Part shown: positions 59,572 to 64,000 of the stretch, one piece after another
Layout of the letters: each line of letters opens with the position of its first letter
Numbering within the stretch: position 1 is the first letter of the stretch
Origin: Arthrobacter pullicola
GTDB lineage: Bacteria; Actinomycetota; Actinomycetes; Actinomycetales; Micrococcaceae
Assembly (NCBI RefSeq): GCF_014836875.1
Contig: NZ_JACSQC010000001.1
Coordinates: 631,632 to 695,631, forward strand
Reading direction: 5' to 3'
Length of the DNA stretch: 64,000 bases
The notes under the pieces: model-generated
Databases searched by the model: none
What the model was told of the DNA's origin: nothing
What the model saw: only the letters and a program-made list of their open reading frames with translations
Program-made: the position numbers and the translations under genes

Positions 59572-60938
59572 CCGCTTCTGTTGGGGGCCTGGGGGTGGGC
59601 AAGCCGTGCCAGCTCGTCAGGAGAGACTCCGGCGGCATCCGCGACTTCGCTGGCAGTGAGAGCTCCACAGGTGAGCCCACGGTGGATGAACCGGGCCAGG
59701 GCCCGGGCGGTTGCGGGTTCGTCGAGGATGGTGCTCTCAAGTTTGTGCACGTAGTTCCTGAGGCGCAGGGCGGCAGCGCCGAATCCGCTGCGGTAAAAGT
59801 CGTAGGTGGCCAGGAACCGGGTGGGCAGCTGTGCAGGGTGGAGGTCCCAGCCCTGGTAGTAGCCGGCCGCCAGGGACCGGGCAACCAGCCGGGCGTGCAG
59901 CGCCCAGGCCCGGTTTACGTTTTCCGGTTCACCGATGGGGAGGATATTTGTGGAGCCGTCGGAAAGGCGCACGCCGGTGCCCGCCACGGCCACCAGCATC
60001 ACTGCCTTGGCGTAGTCCGCCGCCGGGTGCTCCATGGACTGGTGCGCTGCGGCGATGCCCAGGGACGCACTGTAGTCATACGTGCCGTAGTGCAGGGCGC
60101 TGACCCGGCCGCTGCCGGCATGAAGCAGCTGAGCCACCGGAACGGTGCCGTCCGCGCCCAGGATCAGCTGCGGGGTTTCCATCTGGACCTCAAAGCGCAG
60201 GCGTCCGCCGGGCAGTCCGTGGGCTTCCTCCAGCCGGCTGCAGGCATAGGCCATGGCTTCGACCTGCGCCACAGTGCTGACCTTCGGCAGGGTCAGGACC
60301 AATCCGTCCGGCAGGCCCCGACCCGGCAGGCCCGGGCGCTGCGGCCCTGAAGCGTCCATCCCTGAAGTTTGCGGCCTGGAAGCCTGCGGGCTGGAACCGG
60401 CAGCGGGGCCGCTCAGCAGCGAGGAGAGGAACAGGTCCAGGGTCCGCAGCCCGCGGTCCCGTGTGGCTGCTTCGAGTGATTTGAACCGGATCCCGATGAA
60501 GGGAGGAGCGGTTCCGGCAGCGACAGCCCGGGCGACGTTCCAGCCCGCCGCGATGGCATGTGCGTCCTCTTCAGCATCCGGCCGGGCGCCGTAGCCGTCT
60601 TCAAAATCGAGCCGCAGGTCTTCAACCGGTTCTGCGGAGAGTTTCGCCGCCACCAGGGCGGCAAGAGCCGCCGGGTCCTCCAGGTTAAGGTGTTCGGCCA
60701 GCTGCTCCAGCCCGCCTTGAGCGGCTGCCGCAGCCAGCGCCTGCCGTCCCCACTCGGCACCCAGGTCCGGCGTAAAGGTGTCCGCCGGAACGTACACCGT
60801 GTGCACCGGCTGGCGGGTTCCATCGTCGCCGGGGTACCCGGCGGACAATAGATCATCCGTGGAACGCAGCAACTCCGCAATCCGGGTGTAGTCCCCGGCT
60901 TGGAGGGTTAACCCGGTCCCTGTCTCGGCCTGGTTCAT
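59559..60938 (-). CDS. DUF6986 protein, CitE/malate-synthase-like aldolase fold
   Basis: A 459-residue protein with the phosphoenolpyruvate/CitE-like barrel marks: DLRLDFEDGYG (metal-binding acidic strand), IGIRFKSLE, LPKVSTVAQVEAM, RFEVQMETPQLIL, LHYGTYDYSASLGI and QGWDLHPAQLPTRF. These parallel CitE/malyl-CoA lyase and malate synthase. A Pro/Gly/Ser-rich insertion occupies about 175-210. It is the first gene of the allantoin operon, so a glyoxylate- or acetyl-CoA-linked aldol reaction is plausible but unproven. The start has GAAGGA upstream; the operon promoter at 61076-61104 is 140 bases further. Confidence 0.8.
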   Translation of the reverse strand: MNQAETGTGLTLQAGDYTRIAELLRSTDDLLSAGYPGDDGTRQPVHTVYVPADTFTPDLGAEWGRQALAAAAAQGGLEQLAEHLNLEDPAALAALVAAKLSAEPVEDLRLDFEDGYGARPDAEEDAHAIAAGWNVARAVAAGTAPPFIGIRFKSLEAATRDRGLRTLDLFLSSLLSGPAAGSSPQASRPQTSGMDASGPQRPGLPGRGLPDGLVLTLPKVSTVAQVEAMAYACSRLEEAHGLPGGRLRFEVQMETPQLILGADGTVPVAQLLHAGSGRVSALHYGTYDYSASLGIAAAHQSMEHPAADYAKAVMLVAVAGTGVRLSDGSTNILPIGEPENVNRAWALHARLVARSLAAGYYQGWDLHPAQLPTRFLATYDFYRSGFGAAALRLRNYVHKLESTILDEPATARALARFIHRGLTCGALTASEVADAAGVSPDELARLAHPQAPNRSGCNQ

Positions 60939-61246
60939 GCGGCGGGTTCCTTCTGTTTGTCGATGGGGTCCAGGACTGCGCCGGTGTGCGTGGCGGCACC
61001 GGGAAAAAGGGACATACAGGTATGCTCAACCTTCATATCGTTTCCCTCCCCACCGCATCATATTCCGTATTATGGATATTATTGTTTGCGATGTGGAATG
61101 GCAAGAGATTATTCCAATTCTCCGATTCAGACTTAAAAGGCTGGCCATCGCTCCCGGGTGGCGCTACGGTGTGGGATACCGGAAGTTGGCTTCCGCGATG
61201 CGACATTCCATCTGCCACTGTCGAACTACTGCGGGAGGGCCAACTG
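60939..61246. other. Divergent control region of the allantoin operon and IclR gene
   Basis: 308 bases, noticeably AT-richer than the rest. It contains the minus-strand operon promoter, the TGGAAT-N11-ATTCCA repeat (61094-61116) overlapping its -35 and a related half-site ATTCC (61062-61066) and GGAT (61074-61077) flanking its -10, and the GGGAGG site of the IclR gene. A frame extending the IclR protein upstream crosses this region but would run over the promoter. Confidence 0.55.
61076..61104 (-). promoter_or_regulatory. Promoter of the allantoin operon
   Basis: On the minus strand TTGCCA (61099-61104), 17 bases, TAATAT (61076-61081), close to the vegetative consensus. The inverted repeat TGGAAT-N11-ATTCCA (61094-61116) covers the -35. 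Transcription would begin near 61070 and reach the DUF6986 start at 60938 after about 130 bases of leader. Confidence 0.6.
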
Positions 61247-62008
61247 ATGGCCGAGCGAACTGCTGGAGGCGGCGTCCAATCCGTCGAGCGGGTTTTCGAA
61301 CTGCTGGAACTCATTACCGACGCCGGGGGATCGGCAACGCTCAGTGAGCTGGCGGGAAGTGCCGAGCTGCCCCTTCCCACCATCCACCGGCTGCTGCGCA
61401 CGCTGGTGGTACTGGGTTACGCCCGGCAACTGCCCAACCGCCGCTACGCCCTGGGGCCCCGGCTGATCCGGCTCGGCGAGGGAGCCAGCAAACAGCTGGG
61501 AGCCCTGGCCACGCCGGTTCTAAAGCAGCTGGTGGATGAACTCGGTGAGACTGCAAACATGGCGGTCCTGGATTCCGACCGGGTCCTCTATATCGCCCAG
61601 GCCCCGTCCAGGCACTCCATGCGCACTTTTACGGAAGTCGGGCGCCGGGCACACAGCCATGCCACCGGCGTCGGAAAGGCCATCCTGGCCCAGCTGCACG
61701 ATGATCAGGTCCGGGGCATCGCCTCCCGCTCCGGGCTTCCTCCGGCTACTTCTGCGAGCCTGGGCACCATCGAGGAGCTCCTTGCGGATCTGGCCGCGAT
61801 CCGAAGCCGCGGCTTCTCGATCGATGAAGAGGAACAGGAGCTGGGCGTCCGCTGCTTCGCCGTGGCTGTTCCCGGTGCGCCTACGCCCACGGCTGTCTCC
61901 GTGTCCGGCCCTATTTCCCGTGTGGACGACGCGTTCGGGCAGCGGGCTGTACCGCTGCTGCAGGCTGCGGCGCAGACCATTTCCGAGGATCTGGCGGCTG
62001 CCCGCTGA
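61247..62008 (+). CDS. IclR-family regulator, likely AllR-type repressor of allantoin genes
   Basis: A 253-residue regulator: winged helix in SVERVFELLELITDAGGSATLSELAGSAELPLPTIHRLLRTLVVLGYARQ, effector domain with LDSDRVLYIAQAPSRHSMRTF, HATGVGKAILA and GFSIDEEEQELGVRCFAVAVPG. AllR of E. coli senses glyoxylate; the same motif order is present. The ATG at 61247 has GGGAGG and begins just before the DNA-binding domain; the frame goes upstream to 60986 but across the promoter. It is divergent from the operon it probably represses, and a perfect terminator follows. Confidence 0.9.
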   Translation: MAERTAGGGVQSVERVFELLELITDAGGSATLSELAGSAELPLPTIHRLLRTLVVLGYARQLPNRRYALGPRLIRLGEGASKQLGALATPVLKQLVDELGETANMAVLDSDRVLYIAQAPSRHSMRTFTEVGRRAHSHATGVGKAILAQLHDDQVRGIASRSGLPPATSASLGTIEELLADLAAIRSRGFSIDEEEQELGVRCFAVAVPGAPTPTAVSVSGPISRVDDAFGQRAVPLLQAAAQTISEDLAAAR

Positions 62009-62041
62009 GATTTGCCGCTCACGGAGACTGGCAGCGCACCT

Positions 62042-62085
62042 ACGGCAAAGGGCCGGACACCTCGCGGTGTCCGGCCCTTTGCCGT
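62042..62085. terminator. Bidirectional terminator with a 20-bp perfect stem
   Basis: ACGGCAAAGGGCCGGACACC (62042-62061) pairs without mismatch with its complement at 62066-62085 across a TCGC loop. It lies between the ends of the IclR gene and aceE and carries A-rich and T-rich flanks (AAAG/CTTT) that suit both directions. Confidence 0.85.
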
Positions 62086-62098
62086 TAGTGCAGGTAAC

Positions 62099-64000
62099 TT
62101 AGGCGTCGCCGCCTGCGTTGCCGCTGGTGCCTGCGTTGACGTTCAGCAGGTCGTACTTCTTCATGGCCAGGCGGGGTGCTTCGGCATCAACGTCGCCGCG
62201 GGCGGCGAGCATCTGCAGGGCACGGACCACCATGGAGTGGCTGTCGATCTTGAAGAACCGGCGGGCTGCGGCGCGGGTGTCGGCGAAACCGAAGTCATCG
62301 GCACCCAGGGTCGCGAACTCGTTCGGCACGAACTGCCGGATCTGGTCCGGAACGGCCTTCATGTAGTCGGTCGATGCCACGATCGGGCCTTCGGCACCGG
62401 CGAGCTGCTGCGTCACGAACGGCACGCGCGGCTCGGCATCCGGGTTCAGGAAGGCTTCTTCCTCGGCGGCGAGGCCGTCGCGGCGCAGTTCGTTCCAGGA
62501 CGTCACTGACCAGACGTCTGCCGAAACTCCCCAGTCCTCAGCGAGCAGTTTCTGGGCTTCCAGCGCCCAGGGAACGGCCACACCGGAGGCGAGCAGCTGA
62601 GCCTTGGGGCCCTGGACGTCCGACGCCGAGACGCGGTAGATGCCCTTGATGACACCTTCCACGTCCAGGTTCTCGGGAGCCTTGGGCTGCAGGATCGGCT
62701 CGTTGTAAACCATGATGTTGTAGATCAGGTTCCGGTCCTCGGACCCCTCGCCATACATCTCTTCGAGGCCGTGGCGCATGATGTGCCCGATCTCGTAGCC
62801 GTAGGCCGGATCGTAGGTCTTCACCGCGGGGTTGGTGGAGGCCAGGATCGGGGAGTGGCCGTCGGCATGCTGCAGGCCTTCACCGGTCAGGGTGGTGCGG
62901 CCGGCGGTCGCGGAGATCAGGAAGCCGCGGGCCATCTGGTCAGCAGCTGCCCAGATGGCGTCGCCCGTGCGCTGGAAGCCGAACATCGAGTAGAACACGT
63001 AGACCGGAATCAGCGGTTCGCCGTGGGTGGCGTAGGAGGTGCCGGCAGCGGTGAACGCTGCGATGGAACCGGCTTCGTTGATGCCCACGTGCACGATCTG
63101 GCCCTGCGGGGACTCCTTGTAGGCCAGGACAAGGTCCCGGTCCACGGAAAGGTAATTCTGTCCCTTGGGGTTGTAGATCTTCGCTGTGGGGAAGAACGAA
63201 TCCATGCCGAAGGTCCGGGCTTCATCCGGAATGATCGGCACAATCCGCTTGCCGAACTCCTTGTCCCGCATGAGGTCCTTGAGCAGCCGGACGAAGGCCA
63301 TGGTGGTGGCCGCCATCTGCTTGCCGGAACCGCGGTTCGCAACCTCGTATGCGGAAGCATCCGGCAGTTTCACCGGGGCGTGCTTCTCGCGGCGCTCCGG
63401 AACGTTGCCGCCGAGCTCGCGGCGGCGCTCGAGCAGGTATTTGATCTCGGGGGAATCAGCACCGGGGTGGAAGTACGGGGGGGCGTACGGGTCGGCTTCG
63501 AGCTGCTCATCGCTGATCGGGATGCGCAGGTGGTCGCGGAAGGCCTTGAGGTCCGCCAGGGTCAGCTTCTTCATCTGGTGGGTCGCGTTCCGGCCCTCGA
63601 AGTGCGTGCCCAGGCCGTAGCCCTTGACCGTGTGCGCCAGGATGACCGTGGGCTTGCCCTTGAACTCGGTGGCAGCCTTGTACGCGGCGTAAACCTTGCG
63701 GTAATCATGCCCGCCGCGCTTGAGGTTCCAGATGTCCTGGTCGGAGAGGTCAGCGACCATGTCCTTGGTCTGCGGGGTCTTGCCGAAGAAGTGCTCGCGC
63801 ACGAACCCGCCGGACTCGGCCTTGTACGTCTGGTAATCGCCGTCGAGGGTGGAGTTCATGATGTCCACCAGTGCGCCGTCGTTGTCCTTCTCCAGCAGGG
63901 AGTCCCACTCCCGGCCCCAGACCACCTTGATCACGTTCCAGCCGGCACCGCGGAAGAACGCTTCGAGTTCCTGCATGATCTTGCCGTTGCCGCGCACCGG
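62099..64000 (-). CDS. aceE: Pyruvate dehydrogenase E1 component, homodimeric type (5' part outside window)
   Basis: 633 residues of the C-terminal part are present and the frame continues past the window edge; full proteins have about 900-920. Visible marks include [22 protein letters not shown], the E1-type loop [23 protein letters not shown], the transketolase-like middle domain [38 protein letters not shown] and the C-terminal [17 protein letters not shown]. The enzyme decarboxylates pyruvate using TPP and passes the acetyl group to E2 lipoate; the N-terminal TPP motif GDG lies outside. The single-chain E1 is typical of actinobacteria. A strong terminator follows. Confidence 0.95.
   Translation of the reverse strand, partial: PVRGNGKIMQELEAFFRGAGWNVIKVVWGREWDSLLEKDNDGALVDIMNSTLDGDYQTYKAESGGFVREHFFGKTPQTKDMVADLSDQDIWNLKRGGHDYRKVYAAYKAATEFKGKPTVILAHTVKGYGLGTHFEGRNATHQMKKLTLADLKAFRDHLRIPISDEQLEADPYAPPYFHPGADSPEIKYLLERRRELGGNVPERREKHAPVKLPDASAYEVANRGSGKQMAATTMAFVRLLKDLMRDKEFGKRIVPIIPDEARTFGMDSFFPTAKIYNPKGQNYLSVDRDLVLAYKESPQGQIVHVGINEAGSIAAFTAAGTSYATHGEPLIPVYVFYSMFGFQRTGDAIWAAADQMARGFLISATAGRTTLTGEGLQHADGHSPILASTNPAVKTYDPAYGYEIGHIMRHGLEEMYGEGSEDRNLIYNIMVYNEPILQPKAPENLDVEGVIKGIYRVSASDVQGPKAQLLASGVAVPWALEAQKLLAEDWGVSADVWSVTSWNELRRDGLAAEEEAFLNPDAEPRVPFVTQQLAGAEGPIVASTDYMKAVPDQIRQFVPNEFATLGADDFGFADTRAAARRFFKIDSHSMVVRALQMLAARGDVDAEAPRLAMKKYDLLNVNAGTSGNAGGDA

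Noticed and set aside
60986..61246. Upstream extension of the second IclR protein
   Set aside because: It would translate the AT-rich promoter region and add residues unlike any IclR protein; ATG 61247 has GGGAGG.

Overview
The window is high-GC DNA packed with genes on both strands, with short intergenic gaps, purine-rich Shine-Dalgarno sites and several promoters that look leaderless. The gene set suggests an actinobacterium, most likely an Arthrobacter-like member of the Micrococcaceae. It includes a homodimeric-type AceE, a long bifunctional PutA, a fused PxpBC, a DUF6986 protein in an allantoin operon, and several AraC/LacI/IclR/MarR regulators beside transport operons. No rRNA or tRNA gene, CRISPR array, insertion sequence or prophage was seen. 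This is a metabolic chromosome segment rather than a mobile island.

Layout. 0-1.1 kb: end of a pirin gene, a small GNAT protein and an AhpD-like protein. 1.1-7.8 kb (minus): AraC regulator, RbsABC-type ABC transporter and an aromatic-type aldehyde dehydrogenase. 8-9.8 kb: a pyruvate oxidase-like TPP enzyme. 9.8-12.3 kb (minus): 5-oxoprolinase (PxpA plus fused PxpBC). 12.4-14.3 kb: ammonium transporter with an ordered upstream repeat region. 14.3-16.7 kb: HdeD-like membrane protein, phosphoribosyltransferase, SDR. 16.7-20.7 kb: M20 amidohydrolase, AbgT-family transporter and RimK-like ATP-grasp ligase, an unusual trio. 20.9-30.3 kb: acyl-CoA ligase, cupin, VOC protein, PRC-barrel/DUF2382 stress protein, DUF805, PutA, SDR. 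30.3-33.6 kb: small proteins, an HIBCH-like hydrolase and an SDR lacking its catalytic residues. 33.7-35.8 kb: malQ.

35.8-40.7 kb: a MarR regulator divergent from an acyl-CoA pathway (SDR, MaoC hydratase, orphan NitT/TauT-type binding protein, acyl-CoA synthetase). 40.8-42.8 kb: Bcp peroxiredoxin, a methyltransferase remnant, GNAT, YfcE-like phosphodiesterase. 42.8-52.3 kb: a coherent phosphodiester-use module made of secreted glycerophosphodiester phosphodiesterase, a metallophosphoesterase, a LacI regulator, a UgpC/B/A/E-like ABC importer and a HAD phosphatase. Three near-identical LacI-type operators sit between the -35 and -10 elements of its three promoters. 52.3-53.1 kb: MgtC-like protein. 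53.3-56.5 kb: CaiB-type CoA-transferase plus HMG-CoA-lyase-like enzyme, facing an IclR regulator. 56.5-62.0 kb: purine (allantoin) catabolism, with allantoinase, hydroxypyruvate isomerase, ureidoglycine aminohydrolase and a DUF6986 aldolase-like protein, divergent from a second IclR regulator. 62.0-64.0 kb: a very strong terminator, then the C-terminal two thirds of aceE, cut by the window edge.

The strongest candidates for something undescribed are the LacI-operator phosphodiester regulon, the hydrolase/transporter/ligase trio at 16.8-20.7 kb, the DUF6986 protein in the allantoin operon, and the hairpin plus seven-codon reading frame near 30.35 kb. All functional statements come from reading motifs; no database search was possible.
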